Assembly (NCBI RefSeq): GCF_019048265.1
Contig: NZ_CP077311.1
Span: forward strand, 1,342,501 to 1,406,500
Reading direction: 5' to 3'
DNA from: Aeromonas sp. FDAARGOS 1405
GTDB taxonomy: Bacteria > Pseudomonadota > Gammaproteobacteria > Enterobacterales > Aeromonadaceae
Length of the DNA: 64,000 bases
Below are positions 44,137 to 53,159 of this stretch, piece after piece. Below the pieces are notes generated by a model. It was not told where the DNA came from, made no database searches, and saw nothing but the letters and a program-made list of their open reading frames with translations. A program made the position numbers and the translations under genes. How positions within the stretch are numbered: position 1 is the first letter of the stretch; every line of letters begins with the position of its first letter.

Positions 44137-45354
44137 ATGAGCGTGATTGAAGCGATAACCATGGTGGCCGGTATGGTTTATCTGGTGCTGTTGGCGTGGC
44201 AGGTACGCACCGGCTGGCCGGGGCGTCTTGCGCTCGGCCTGCTGGGGCTGGTCTGGTTGCTGGTGGCGGATAGCCTGCTCTGGCTCGCACTGGGGACGGT
44301 CACCGCCGTGCTTGCCCCCCGGCACCAGAGGCGGCCGCTGCCCGCCCTGGAAGCGCTCGACAGCCAGTGGCTGCGGGCGCGCACTCGCCATCTGCTGCTG
44401 CTCTGCTGGGGGCTGGTCACAGTGCAATACAGCCTGCATATCTGGCAGTTGGGACAGGGGATGAGCCCCTGGCTGGTGCGCCCGGACGTGGTGGATGCCT
44501 TCCTGCCCATCGCCGGTGGCCTCGGGCTGCGGGCCTGGTTCGCGCAGGGGTTGGTGGATCCCCACCATCCGGCGGCCACCGTCACCGTACTGGTACTCTC
44601 CCTGTCGGCCCTGCTGCTGGGGCGGGCGTTCTGTGCCTGGTTCTGTCCGCTCGGGCTGGTGGGGGAATGGCTACATGGCCTGCGCCACCGGTTGCTGCCG
44701 GGGGAGTGGAGCCCGCCGCGCTGGCTGGATCTTGCCCTGCGCACCCAGAAATTTCTGGTGCTCGGCTTTCTGCTCTTCATCATCCTGCTGGCGGTGCCGG
44801 CTGCTGCCCTGCCCGGCTACTTCACCAGCCCCTACCATCAGGCGGCGGATATGAAGATGGGGGCTTTCTTCTTCAACCTGACCCTGATCTCGGGTCTGTG
44901 CCTCGGCTGGGTGTTGCTGCTTACCGCGACCTTTCGTCAGGGATTCTGCCGCTACCTTTGCCCCTATGGCGCCTGGCTCGCCCTGCTGGGGCTACTGACG
45001 CCGCTGCGCATTCGCCGCGACCCGGCCCGCTGCCTGCGAAGCCAGGGTCACGGCTGTGACAAGTGCAGCCGGGCCTGTCCATCGCGCATTGCGGTGCACC
45101 AGCTTATCGCGGTACGCAGCCTGGAGTGCACCGGCTGCCTGAGCTGCGTGGCCGCCTGCCCCAAGCGGGTCGAGGCCCTGCACCTTGGCAGCAAGGTGCA
45201 TCGGCTCGCACCAAGCCGTTTGCTGGGGCTGCTCTGCCTGTTGCTGCTGGTGCTGCCGTTGCTTGCGTATGGCCTGCTGGAGATCTGGGTCAGCCAGACG
45301 CCGCTGGCGATACGGGCTCACCTGTTGCAACTGTTGCCACAGCTGACCCATTAA
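44137..45354 (+). CDS. NapH/NosR-like 4Fe-4S membrane protein
   Basis: 405 residues. About seven membrane helices and two pairs of CxxxCP motifs at membrane ends: FCAWFCPLG and FCRYLCPYG. A C-terminal ferredoxin-like part follows with CDKCSRACP and CTGCLSCVAACP, then a last helix. This is the layout of NapH/NosR/RdxA-type electron-transfer proteins that pass electrons between quinol and periplasmic or cytoplasmic partners. No nap, nos or cco genes adjoin it. The ATG at 44137 follows GGGGGA. Specific role unknown. Confidence 0.85.
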   Translation: MSVIEAITMVAGMVYLVLLAWQVRTGWPGRLALGLLGLVWLLVADSLLWLALGTVTAVLAPRHQRRPLPALEALDSQWLRARTRHLLLLCWGLVTVQYSLHIWQLGQGMSPWLVRPDVVDAFLPIAGGLGLRAWFAQGLVDPHHPAATVTVLVLSLSALLLGRAFCAWFCPLGLVGEWLHGLRHRLLPGEWSPPRWLDLALRTQKFLVLGFLLFIILLAVPAAALPGYFTSPYHQAADMKMGAFFFNLTLISGLCLGWVLLLTATFRQGFCRYLCPYGAWLALLGLLTPLRIRRDPARCLRSQGHGCDKCSRACPSRIAVHQLIAVRSLECTGCLSCVAACPKRVEALHLGSKVHRLAPSRLLGLLCLLLLVLPLLAYGLLEIWVSQTPLAIRAHLLQLLPQLTH

Positions 45355-45478
45355 CCGGGGAGGGTGACTGTGTGACCATGGCGCAAGGTCACAGGGTATG
45401 CACATGGACACCCTCGGGTGTCCGTTTTCTTATTCGGGTGGGAGTGGGCTGAGGGGGAGGCAGTGCAGACCGACTGGC

Positions 45479-46243
45479 TTACAGGCTGGCGAAATCCACT
45501 TCCGGCAGGGTTTCGAAGCCGGGGCGGGCGAACAGGTAGCCCTGCATTAGGCTGATGCCCATCTCCCGCAGGCAGGCCATCTCTTCGCGGGTCTCGATCC
45601 CCTCCGCCAACGGGATGATCTGCAGCTCGGCAAACAGTGCCAGACAGTGGCGCACTATGGCTTGCCGGGTCGGGTCATGGTCGATGCCCCGCAGCAGGTG
45701 CATATCGAGCTTGACGATGTTGGGGTGAAAATCGGCCAGCAGGTTGAGGCCCGAGTAACCGGCGCCAAAGTCATCGATTGCCGTCTTGAAGCCGAGGGCC
45801 TGATAGTGATCGACGATGCCGCGAAGATGCTGGCTATCCTGCACCTGCTCCACCTCGGTCAGCTCGAACATGATCTGCTCGATGGGAAAGAGATGCTCGC
45901 GGGCCGCCTGCAGGGTGGTGCGGATGCAGCGCTCCGGGCGGTAGACCGCATTGGGCAGAAAGTTGATGCTCAGCATTCCCCGCATCTCGAGCCGGGCGGC
46001 CAGCGCGATGGCCTTGATCCGGCACAGCTGGTCGAAGCGGTAGCGATTGCCGTCGTTGACCCGGGCAATCACGCTCTGCGCGGGTTCGTTGTTGAGCCCC
46101 CGCACCAGCGCCTCGTAGCCGAAGATGGTGCGCTGGCTGCAATCGACGATGGGCTGAAAAGCCATGGTGAAGTCGAAGTCGAGATCGGCTTTCTCCTGAC
46201 ACAGCTGGCAGATGGCGGGGGATGGGGCGGCAGGTATATCCAT
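45479..46243 (-). CDS. Stand-alone EAL c-di-GMP phosphodiesterase
   Basis: 254 residues, almost entirely an EAL domain: EAL 44-46 in FGYEALVRG, SINFLPNAVY, FELTEVEQV, DDFGAGYSGLNLLADF and AEGIETREEM. Catalytic residues look intact. A short N-terminus has CQLC (12-15), possibly metal or redox responsive. No membrane segments. AAGAGGAAAG precedes the ATG at 46243; a longer frame is rejected. It would degrade c-di-GMP to pGpG. Confidence 0.88.
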   Translation of the reverse strand: MDIPAAPSPAICQLCQEKADLDFDFTMAFQPIVDCSQRTIFGYEALVRGLNNEPAQSVIARVNDGNRYRFDQLCRIKAIALAARLEMRGMLSINFLPNAVYRPERCIRTTLQAAREHLFPIEQIMFELTEVEQVQDSQHLRGIVDHYQALGFKTAIDDFGAGYSGLNLLADFHPNIVKLDMHLLRGIDHDPTRQAIVRHCLALFAELQIIPLAEGIETREEMACLREMGISLMQGYLFARPGFETLPEVDFASL

Positions 46244-46309
46244 GACTTTCCTCTTGGGCGTGGCGGCGCTGGGCACTGCCTCAAATGATAACAGCTGATC
46301 ACCCCCCCT

Positions 46310-46475
46310 GTAGGTTCGATTAGCGCAGCGTAATCGGACGCACGAGAGGCTTTGATTACGGTTGTTGCCGTGAAACAAGATCGGCCAACTGGAGGGGGGA
46401 ATTCGGCTGGCCGTTATGGCGGGAGAGTGGATTTACGCGAATGTCCGATTACGCCTGGCGGCTAATCGAACCTAC
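46310..46475. repeat. REPIN/MITE-like pair of inverted palindromic units
   Basis: Unit 1 (46310-46339) begins GTAGGTTCGATTAGCGC and ends GTAATCGGAC. Unit 2 (46443-46475) is the same motif inverted, beginning GTCCGATTACGC and ending CTAATCGAACCTAC. Each unit folds on itself (CGATTA/TAATCG). An inner CGGCCA/TGGCCG pair (46382-46387 and 46408-46413) is nearly concentric. The overall form is a 166-nt extragenic palindromic element. The gap 46244-46547 (304 nt) contains this element and the leader of the next gene. Confidence 0.8.
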
Positions 46476-46547
46476 TGAGGTGATAATTCTTCGCTAATTA
46501 AGCCTGTAGCTTTATTATTAGCATTGCTAAAATATGGAGCGAAGTCT

Positions 46548-47300
46548 ATGGGAAAGCGAAATTTTATTATTGTGATGTTTTGTGTGTTAGTTTTGGTTAG
46601 TGCTCCGTTACTTCTCTACATCTATATATTTGCACCAATCTCACACTATTCATTATCTACATCTGATCAAGCGTGGTCGAATTTTGGTAGTTTTATTGGT
46701 GGCACAATAGGAACTACTTTTTCTTTTTTAACATTTCTTGGCGCCGCGTTTGCAGTTTACTATCAAAAGAAGCAATTAGATGTACAAAAGGCGACAATTA
46801 AATTAGATGAAGTTCATAGCTTACTTTCTAGAGTTTCTGAAAGACTAGATGTATTAATTTATACTAATCCGCAGTTATATCCTCATCAATACATTGAGTT
46901 GAATGAACTTGAGCCAGAAATGAAGGCTTATATAGAAGGGAGTTTTATTAGTGTGTTGGCAGCATTAGGTACTTTATCTTTGAGAAAGAAATATAGCAAA
47001 AATCTTAATGTGTCTGACTCAAATATACCAGATGGTTTTATATCTAGCCTTTTACAACAAAGTGCCTCATTAATAAATTTTGAGTTAAATACTTATGGTC
47101 GTTTGTTATCAATATATAAAACTAGTGATGGTGATCATGAGTTTGTTGAATTTTATGTAAATAAATACTCAGCATTAATTTGCTGGTTGAATGTAGTTGG
47201 ATTACTCAATGCGCCATTAATTAATGAGCATGTTGACTTTAGTGTATTAGAGCATGTCCTTGTAGGTAATAATTTCAAAGATTATTCATCTGCTATTTAG
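46548..47300 (+). CDS. AT-rich orphan membrane protein, possible abortive-infection type
   Basis: 250 residues. Two N-terminal membrane helices (about 6-29 and 50-72), the second preceded by WSNFGSFIGG (43-52), then a coiled coil (YYQKKQLDVQKATIKLDEVH) and a cytoplasmic helical domain. This opening resembles putative phage abortive-infection proteins (putAbiC-like; WGxFGDFxGG and two helices), recalled from memory and unproven. Base composition is strikingly AT-rich (the 60 bases at 46981-47040 have only 17 G/C), unlike all neighbours, so recent transfer is likely. GGAG 8 nt upstream supports the ATG; an in-frame TTG at 46524 is rejected. No operon partner. Confidence 0.8.
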   Translation: MGKRNFIIVMFCVLVLVSAPLLLYIYIFAPISHYSLSTSDQAWSNFGSFIGGTIGTTFSFLTFLGAAFAVYYQKKQLDVQKATIKLDEVHSLLSRVSERLDVLIYTNPQLYPHQYIELNELEPEMKAYIEGSFISVLAALGTLSLRKKYSKNLNVSDSNIPDGFISSLLQQSASLINFELNTYGRLLSIYKTSDGDHEFVEFYVNKYSALICWLNVVGLLNAPLINEHVDFSVLEHVLVGNNFKDYSSAI

Positions 47301-47317
47301 ACTTTATGGTTTTTTAT

Positions 47318-47346
47318 AAGAACGGCGCCTTTACGGCGCCGTTCTT
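47318..47346. terminator. Hairpin between orphan gene and glyS
   Basis: AAGAACGGCGCC / GGCGCCGTTCTT with loop TTTAC lies between convergent genes. T runs are weak on both sides, so termination strength is uncertain. Confidence 0.65.
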
Positions 47347-47368
47347 AATATCACTGATTCAACCAAAA

Positions 47369-49450
47369 TCACTGCAGCAGGGAGATATCCGCGACTTGCA
47401 GGAACAGGTTACGCAGGTTGTTCAGCAGTGCCAGACGGTTGGCCTTGAGGGCTTCGTCGTCGGCCATCACCATCACTTCGTTGAAGAAGGTGTCGACCGG
47501 CTCGCGCAGGGCGGCCAGACGGGTGAGGGCTGCCTGATAGTCACCGGCAGCGAACAGCGGGGCCAGTTCGGCTTGCAGTTCGGCAACCTGGGTGGCCAGC
47601 GCCTTCTCGGCGGCATCGACCAGCAGTTCCGGTTTGACGGCAGTCGGCAACTCGCCTTCGACCTTGGCCAGAATGTTGCTCACGCGCTTGTTGGCGGCAG
47701 CCAGTGCCAGTGCGGCATCCAGCGTGCGGAAGTGGCTGACGGCCTTGACGCGACGATCGAAGTCGAGCGGACGGGTCGGGCGGCGTGCCAGTACGGCCAG
47801 CACCACGTCGGCACCGATGCCTTCGTCCTGATAGGCGGCGCGGAAGCGGCCCAGCATAAAGTCGACCACGTCGGTGACGACGGTTTTGTTGGTCAGCTTG
47901 TCGCCGTAGACGCGTACCGCTTCTTCAACCAGTTCAACCAGATCCAGATCCAGCTGCTTCTCGGTCATGATACGCAGGGCACCGATGGCGGCGCGACGCA
48001 GGGCGAACGGGTCCTTGTCACCCTTCGGCAGCATGCCGATGCCGAAGATACCGGCCAGAGTGTCGAACTTGTCGGCCAGCGCGACGGCGCAGGCAACCAG
48101 ACCGGACGGCAGGGCATCGCCGGCAAAGCGCGGCATGTACTGCTCGTTGAGGGCCACGGCCACTGCTTCATCTTCGCCATCGTGACGGGCGTAGTGCATC
48201 CCCATGACACCCTGGGTGTCGGTGAACTCGCCGACCATGTTGGTCATCAGGTCACACTTGGAGAGCAGACCGGCACGGCGGGCCTGAGTCACGACGGCAT
48301 TATCGCCACCACTGATGCGCTCGGCGATAAAGCCGGCAACGGTCTCGATGCGCTCGACCTTGGCCTTGACGGTACCCAGCTGTTGCTGGAACAGCACGGT
48401 TTCAAGGCGCGGCAGGCGGGAGGCCAGGGTCTGCTTGAGGTCGGTCTTGAAGAAGAACTCGGCGTCAGAGAGACGGGGGCGAACCACCTTCTCGTTGCCG
48501 CTGATGATCTGGCTCGGGTCTTTGGACTCGATGTTGGTGACGAAGATGAACTTCGGCAGCAGCTTGCCGTTCTTGTCGTAGACCGGGAAGTACTTCTGGT
48601 CACCCTTCATGGTGTGCACCAGCGCTTCAGCCGGCACGGCCAGGAACTTCTCTTCGAAGTTGGCGGTCAGCACCACAGGCCACTCGACCAGTGCGGTCAC
48701 TTCTTCCAGCAGGGCGTCGTCCAGATCGGCTACGCCACCGAAGGCGGCAGCGGCCGCTTCGACGTCAGCCTTGATCTTGGCCTTGCGCGCCATGAAGTCG
48801 GCAATCACCATGCCGCGCTCCTGCAGGATCTGCGGGTACTGGCTGGCGTTGTCGATGGTGAACTCGCTCTCGCCCATAAAGCGGTGACCGCGAATGGTGC
48901 GGGCTGAGTCGATACCCAGAATGTGGGCGGGAACCAGCTCGCCATCCAGCAGCAGGGTCACGGTGAAGACCGGACGCACGAACTGGATGGTCTTGTCGCC
49001 CCAGCGCATCATTTTCGGGATCGGCAGCTTGGCCAGCGCAGAGGCGACCAGTTCGCCCAGCAATTCTTTGGCCGGACGGCCTTCAACCTTGGCGGTGTGA
49101 ACCAGCCACTCGCCCTTGTCGGTGACCAGACGCTCGGCCTGCTCAACGGTGATGCCGTTGCCACGGGCCCAGCCTTCGGCAGCCTTGGTCGGCTTGCCTT
49201 CGGCATCGAACGCCTGCGCTACGGCCGGGCCGCGCTTCTCGACGCTCTTGCTCGGCTGTTCGCCAGCCAGCTCGCTTACCTTCAGCGCCAGACGACGCGG
49301 TGAAGCAAACCACTCGATGTCGCCGAAGGCCAGATCGGCCTTGGTCAGTTCGGCTTTGAAGTTGTCGGCAAAGGCTTCGGCCAGGGAGCGCAGGGCTTTG
49401 GGCGGCAGCTCAGCAGTACCGATCTCTACCAGAAATGTATGTTGTGCCAT
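47369..49450 (-). CDS. glyS: Glycine-tRNA ligase beta subunit
   Basis: 693 residues (E. coli 689). Beta subunit of the alpha2beta2 bacterial glycyl-tRNA synthetase; it carries tRNA-binding and HD-like parts. Conserved [16 protein letters not shown]-terminus, [46 protein letters not shown] and a C-terminal anticodon-binding helical domain. It lies 9 nt after glyQ in one operon. Confidence 0.97.
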   Translation of the reverse strand: MAQHTFLVEIGTAELPPKALRSLAEAFADNFKAELTKADLAFGDIEWFASPRRLALKVSELAGEQPSKSVEKRGPAVAQAFDAEGKPTKAAEGWARGNGITVEQAERLVTDKGEWLVHTAKVEGRPAKELLGELVASALAKLPIPKMMRWGDKTIQFVRPVFTVTLLLDGELVPAHILGIDSARTIRGHRFMGESEFTIDNASQYPQILQERGMVIADFMARKAKIKADVEAAAAAFGGVADLDDALLEEVTALVEWPVVLTANFEEKFLAVPAEALVHTMKGDQKYFPVYDKNGKLLPKFIFVTNIESKDPSQIISGNEKVVRPRLSDAEFFFKTDLKQTLASRLPRLETVLFQQQLGTVKAKVERIETVAGFIAERISGGDNAVVTQARRAGLLSKCDLMTNMVGEFTDTQGVMGMHYARHDGEDEAVAVALNEQYMPRFAGDALPSGLVACAVALADKFDTLAGIFGIGMLPKGDKDPFALRRAAIGALRIMTEKQLDLDLVELVEEAVRVYGDKLTNKTVVTDVVDFMLGRFRAAYQDEGIGADVVLAVLARRPTRPLDFDRRVKAVSHFRTLDAALALAAANKRVSNILAKVEGELPTAVKPELLVDAAEKALATQVAELQAELAPLFAAGDYQAALTRLAALREPVDTFFNEVMVMADDEALKANRLALLNNLRNLFLQVADISLLQ

Positions 49451-49459
49451 GTCCGTTCC

Positions 49460-50383
49460 TTAACCTTGCTTGTTCTCACTGCGCTGACACATAGGGAAGC
49501 CCAGCGCTTCGCGGGAGGCGTAGTATGCCTCTGCCACGGCCTTGGTCAGGGTGCGAATGCGCAGGATGTAGCGCTGACGCTCGGTGACCGAGATGGCCTT
49601 GCGGGCATCCAGCAGGTTGAAGGAGTGAGCGGCTTTGAGGATGCGCTCGTAGGCAGGCAGCGGCAGCGGTTTTTCCAGTGCCAGCAGATTCTGGGCTTCC
49701 TTCTCGTACTGCTCGAAGCAGTGGAACAGGAACTCCACATCGGCGTGTTCGAAGTTGTAGGTGGATTGCTCCACTTCGTTCTGGTGGAACACGTCGCCGT
49801 AGGTGGTCTTGCCCAGCGGGCCGTCAGACCAGACCAGATCGTAGACGCTGTCTACGCCCTGAATGTACATGGCCAGACGCTCGAGACCGTAGGTGATCTC
49901 GCCGGTGACCGGCTTGCACTCGAGGCCGCCAACCTGCTGGAAGTAGGTGAACTGGGTCACTTCCATGCCGTTCAGCCACACTTCCCAACCCAGACCCCAG
50001 GCACCCAGGGTCGGGTTTTCCCAGTTGTCTTCCACGAAGCGGATGTCATGGATTTCAGGATCCATGCCCAGCTCTTTCAGGGAGCCCAGATAGAGTTCCT
50101 GAATGTTGTCGGGGGAAGGCTTGATGATCACCTGGAACTGGTAGTAGTGCTGCAGGCGGTTCGGGTTTTCACCGTAGCGGCCGTCAGTCGGACGGCGGGA
50201 CGGTTGCACGTAGGCGCAGGCGATGGGCTCCGGGCCCAGGGCACGCAGACAGGTCATGGGGTGGGAAGTACCGGCACCCACTTCCATATCCAGCGGCTGA
50301 ATGATGGTACAGCCCTGGCGGGACCAATAGTCCTGCAGCTGCAGGATCAGGCCCTGAAAGGTTTTGACATCGAATTTTTGCAT
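49460..50383 (-). CDS. glyQ: Glycine-tRNA ligase alpha subunit
   Basis: 307 residues (E. coli 303). Catalytic class II subunit: [54 protein letters not shown] and [20 protein letters not shown]. It charges tRNA-Gly together with GlyS. No T-box or other leader switch is seen upstream, as expected for this group. Confidence 0.97.
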   Translation of the reverse strand: MQKFDVKTFQGLILQLQDYWSRQGCTIIQPLDMEVGAGTSHPMTCLRALGPEPIACAYVQPSRRPTDGRYGENPNRLQHYYQFQVIIKPSPDNIQELYLGSLKELGMDPEIHDIRFVEDNWENPTLGAWGLGWEVWLNGMEVTQFTYFQQVGGLECKPVTGEITYGLERLAMYIQGVDSVYDLVWSDGPLGKTTYGDVFHQNEVEQSTYNFEHADVEFLFHCFEQYEKEAQNLLALEKPLPLPAYERILKAAHSFNLLDARKAISVTERQRYILRIRTLTKAVAEAYYASREALGFPMCQRSENKQG

Positions 50384-50605
50384 AATTTTTTTCGCGCGAA
50401 GTGAAAATCAGAGCAAGATTTGCTGAATGTGAACCGAGGGAGTATACCGTCTGGCATGGTCGGATAATAGGCGAAATTGCAGCGGATTCGCGGGATGGTG
50501 CTGCGCTCTGGCTGGTCGGGCGGGATGTCCGGTATATGATGTGAGCAGTGCCGCCTGCAGAGTGGGCAGGGTCGGGCAAACCGCTGAAATAACGAGGGAG
50601 AGGAA

Positions 50606-51178
50606 ATGGAACTGCGCTGCGCCTGGGTGACCAAGGACCCGGAATACATTGAATACCATGACAAACAGTGGGGCAGGCCGGTCTATGACTCGCGTGAGCT
50701 GTTTGCCAAGCTCTGCCTCGACGGCCAGCAGGCGGGGCTGTCGTGGATCACCATCCTCAAGCGCACCGAGAGCTATTACCGCGCCTATGCCGACTTTGAT
50801 CCGCAGCGTATCGTGCAGTTCGACGAGCAGGATGTGGAGCGGCTGATGCAGGACAGCGGCATCATCCGCAACCGGCTCAAGGTGCAGTCGATCATCAGAA
50901 ATGCCCGCGCTTATCTAGCGTTGCAGGAGCAGGGGATCGACTTCGCCGACTACCTGTGGGGCTTTGTCGGCGGCGCCCCCATCGTCAACCAGCGGCAGGG
51001 CAACGGCGATATTCCGGCGACCTCGCCGGAGTCGGATGCCATGTCGAAAGCGCTCAAGAAGCTCGGCTTCAACTTCGTCGGCAGCACCATCTGTTACGCC
51101 TTTATGCAGGCGGTGGGAATGGTGAACGATCATCTGGTCAACTGTCCTTGCCACGCCGAGTGTCAGTTACCGCGCTGA
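50606..51178 (+). CDS. tag: DNA-3-methyladenine glycosylase I
   Basis: 190 residues (E. coli Tag 187). HhH-superfamily glycosylase that removes 3-methyladenine from alkylated DNA. Zinc ligands align with E. coli: C5, H18, H176 and C180. DGQQAGLSWITILKR, QDSGIIRNRLKVQSII and KALKKLGFNFVGSTICYAFM are conserved. GAGGGAGAGG precedes the ATG. Divergent from glyQ. Confidence 0.96.
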   Translation: MELRCAWVTKDPEYIEYHDKQWGRPVYDSRELFAKLCLDGQQAGLSWITILKRTESYYRAYADFDPQRIVQFDEQDVERLMQDSGIIRNRLKVQSIIRNARAYLALQEQGIDFADYLWGFVGGAPIVNQRQGNGDIPATSPESDAMSKALKKLGFNFVGSTICYAFMQAVGMVNDHLVNCPCHAECQLPR

Positions 51179-51307
51179 CAGTCCGCCGATTGCACAAAAA
51201 AACACCACTCTCGCCATCTGTTCAGGCTTGCGTCAGACAATGGCGTGCCAGCGCGTTACAATCCGGCCCCCGGCATGGTGCCGGATTGTTTTCACAGAGG
51301 TTTTTTC

Positions 51308-51964
51308 ATGCGAGCCAAGATCCTGGTGCCTGCTCTGGCACTGACCGTTGCCCTGAGCGGCTGTACCACCAACCCCTACACAGGTGAATCCCAGACCTCC
51401 AAAGGTGCCTGGGGCGCGCTGGCTGGCGCCGCTGCTGGTGCGGCCGTAGGTGCGCTCTCCTCCAGCAAGGGTGACCGCAAGAAGGGCATCCTGACCGGCG
51501 TTGCTGCTGGCGCGGCCCTGGGTGGCGGTATCGGCTACTACATGGACGTGCAGGAAGCCAAGCTGCGCGAGAAGCTGCAAGGCACTGGCGTCAGCGTGAC
51601 CCGCAATGGCAATGAGCTGATCCTCAACATGCCGAACAACGTCACCTTCGATAGCTCCAGCTCCCAGCTGAAAGCGGCCGGTGCCAACACCCTCTCCGGC
51701 GTGGCCATGGTGGTTGCCGAGTTCGACAAGACCCGCCTGAACGTGGTCGGTCACACCGACAGTACCGGTTCCCGCGACCTGAACATGAAGCTCTCCCGCG
51801 ATCGTGCCGATGCCGTTGCCGCCCAGCTGATTGGTCAGGGCGTAGCAGGTAGCCGCATCTCCACCACCGGCGTGGGCCCGGATCAGCCGGTTGCTACCAA
51901 CAGCACCGCCGCTGGCAAAGCCCAGAACCGCCGCGTGACCATTACCCTGACCCCGACCGCCTAA
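51308..51964 (+). CDS. yiaD: OmpA-family outer-membrane lipoprotein YiaD
   Basis: 218 residues. Lipoprotein signal with ALSGC (C19), then TTNPYTGE, a glycine-zipper segment (ALAGAAAGAAVGALSSS and GVAAGAALGGGIGYYMD) and a C-terminal OmpA peptidoglycan-binding domain (MPNNVTFDSSS, VVGHTDSTGSRDLN, AGKAQNRRV). Strong match to E. coli YiaD along its length. It lies near glyQS, as yiaD does in E. coli. The ATG at 51308 is preferred over an in-frame start at 51245. Confidence 0.95.
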   Translation: MRAKILVPALALTVALSGCTTNPYTGESQTSKGAWGALAGAAAGAAVGALSSSKGDRKKGILTGVAAGAALGGGIGYYMDVQEAKLREKLQGTGVSVTRNGNELILNMPNNVTFDSSSSQLKAAGANTLSGVAMVVAEFDKTRLNVVGHTDSTGSRDLNMKLSRDRADAVAAQLIGQGVAGSRISTTGVGPDQPVATNSTAAGKAQNRRVTITLTPTA

Positions 51965-51986
51965 GTCGTTCAGGTTTCGGTAACGA

Positions 51987-52016
51987 AAAGGCCCCGCCAG
52001 TAATGGCGGGGCCTTT
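51987..52016 (+). terminator. Terminator after yiaD
   Basis: AAAGGCCCCGCCA / TGGCGGGGCCTTT stem with GTAA loop, followed by CTATT. Confidence 0.9.
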
Positions 52017-52055
52017 CTATTGGCGCAGTTGCGAGCAATGGCGCCTTGTTGTTTG

Positions 52056-52098
52056 CTCCCTTCTCACCTCGTGGGAGAAGGGGCGGGGATGAGGGGGA
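52056..52098. repeat. GTGGGAGAAGGGG-type extragenic repeat
   Basis: A short GC-rich element with CTTCTC/GAGAAG arms flanking ACCTCGTGG, followed by GGGCGGGGATGAGGGGGA. It resembles a motif widespread between proteobacterial genes (CCTCTCC...GGAGAGGGG...GGGGTGAGGG). It lies between yiaD and the RidA-family gene, outside any coding region. Confidence 0.6.
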
Positions 52099-52108
52099 TA
52101 AGCGCCTC

Positions 52109-52456
52109 TTAGACCGCCGCTGTCAGCTGCACTTCCACCTTGTAGCCTTCGTGGGCGAGGCGGGCTTGTACGCAGGCGCGCACGGGTGCGGTGCCAGCCG
52201 GGATCCAGGCATCCCACTGCTCGTTGAAGGCAGCGATGTCACCAATGTCTTTGAGATAGATATTGGCCATCAGAATTTTGTCTACGCCGGAGCCGTTGGC
52301 TTCCAGCAGGCGTTGCAGGCTCGCCAGCACTTCGCGGGTCTGCTGGTGGATGTCGGCCTCTTCGCTGACGGGCACTTCCACCACGTAGAGGGTGCCATTG
52401 TGGATGACGACGTCTGACCAACGCTGGGTGGTGCCGATTCGGGTAATGGTTGTCAT
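52109..52456 (-). CDS. RidA-family enamine/imine deaminase (YoaB-like)
   Basis: 115 residues. Closest to E. coli YoaB among Rid paralogues: RWSDVVIHNGTLYVVEVP near the N-terminus and APVRACVQARLAHEGYKVEVQ near the end, with the active-site-type arginine. Rid proteins hydrolyse reactive imines or 2-aminoacrylate; the substrate of this subgroup is unclear. It follows tusA by 21 nt. Confidence 0.88.
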   Translation of the reverse strand: MTTITRIGTTQRWSDVVIHNGTLYVVEVPVSEEADIHQQTREVLASLQRLLEANGSGVDKILMANIYLKDIGDIAAFNEQWDAWIPAGTAPVRACVQARLAHEGYKVEVQLTAAV

Positions 52457-52477
52457 GGAGTGCTCCGGTACGGGGGC

Positions 52478-52723
52478 TTAGTGACCCTTGCGGATCAGAT
52501 AGCGGTAGGGGGCCTGCTCTGTCTCGCTGGCGACCAGGGTGTGATCCATAAAGCGGCAGAAACTGGGGATGTCGCGGGTGGTTGAAGGATCGTCGGCGCT
52601 GACCAGCAGGGTCTCGCCATCCGCCATCAGCCGCACTTTCTTGCGAACCATCATAACGGGTTCCGGGCAACGAAGCCCGATTGCGTCCAACTCGTGGGTC
52701 GCATCGCAGAATAAATCACTCAT
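52478..52723 (-). CDS. tusA: Sulfur carrier protein TusA
   Basis: 81 residues, equal to E. coli TusA. Persulfide-bearing C19 in [16 protein letters not shown]. It passes sulfur from IscS to TusBCD for 2-thiouridine synthesis in tRNA. First gene of a probable tusA-rid operon. Confidence 0.95.
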   Translation of the reverse strand: MSDLFCDATHELDAIGLRCPEPVMMVRKKVRLMADGETLLVSADDPSTTRDIPSFCRFMDHTLVASETEQAPYRYLIRKGH

Positions 52724-52892
52724 CTATTATCAACCTTCAACCTATTCGGCTGCCAATGATACTCAGGGCTAAAAAATAATCAAACAAACGCCCCATCAAC
52801 CAGCATATGTAACCGAAATGTTATTCGACCCTATCCAGCTTGCGCCGGACGAGTAATATAAAAATTGAACCATATTCAACAAGGAGGTGAAT

Positions 52893-53084
52893 ATGCAGGT
52901 CTCCTACGGCAGATTACAAGCCTATGCAGGCATGGGGTTCTTGTCCTTCGCCATGATAGTGATGGGCAGCCCGATCGGGAATACCGGTACCTGGTTCGGC
53001 TCCATGGTGATGGTCGGGTTGGGGCTCTGGATCGAGCTCAGCGATTACTATGACGAGGATGAGGACGAGAACGATCAATCCTGA
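52893..53084 (+). CDS. Small membrane protein of unknown function
   Basis: 63 residues. Two hydrophobic stretches (about 11-26 and 36-47) and a very acidic C-terminus (YYDEDEDENDQS). A near-perfect Shine-Dalgarno AAGGAGGTGA (52881-52890) ends just before the ATG, and a hairpin follows, so it is likely real and well translated despite its size. No family recognised. Alone between tusA (divergent) and the sugar-binding gene (convergent). Confidence 0.75.
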   Translation: MQVSYGRLQAYAGMGFLSFAMIVMGSPIGNTGTWFGSMVMVGLGLWIELSDYYDEDEDENDQS

Positions 53085-53103
53085 ATCGGATGGCGATTCA
53101 ACA

Positions 53104-53130
53104 ACAAAGGCGGAGCAATTCCGCCTTTGT
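53104..53130. terminator. Hairpin after the small membrane protein
   Basis: CAAAGGCGGA / TCCGCCTTTG with loop GCAAT, followed by TCATTTCT. It may serve both convergent genes. Confidence 0.75.
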
Positions 53131-53159
53131 CATTTCTGCCGTTTGGCAATGTGCCCGGA

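Noticed and set aside
50384..50605. T-box or other leader switch before glyQ
   Set aside because: No specifier loop, T-box sequence or antiterminator is visible, and T-boxes are not typical of this group.
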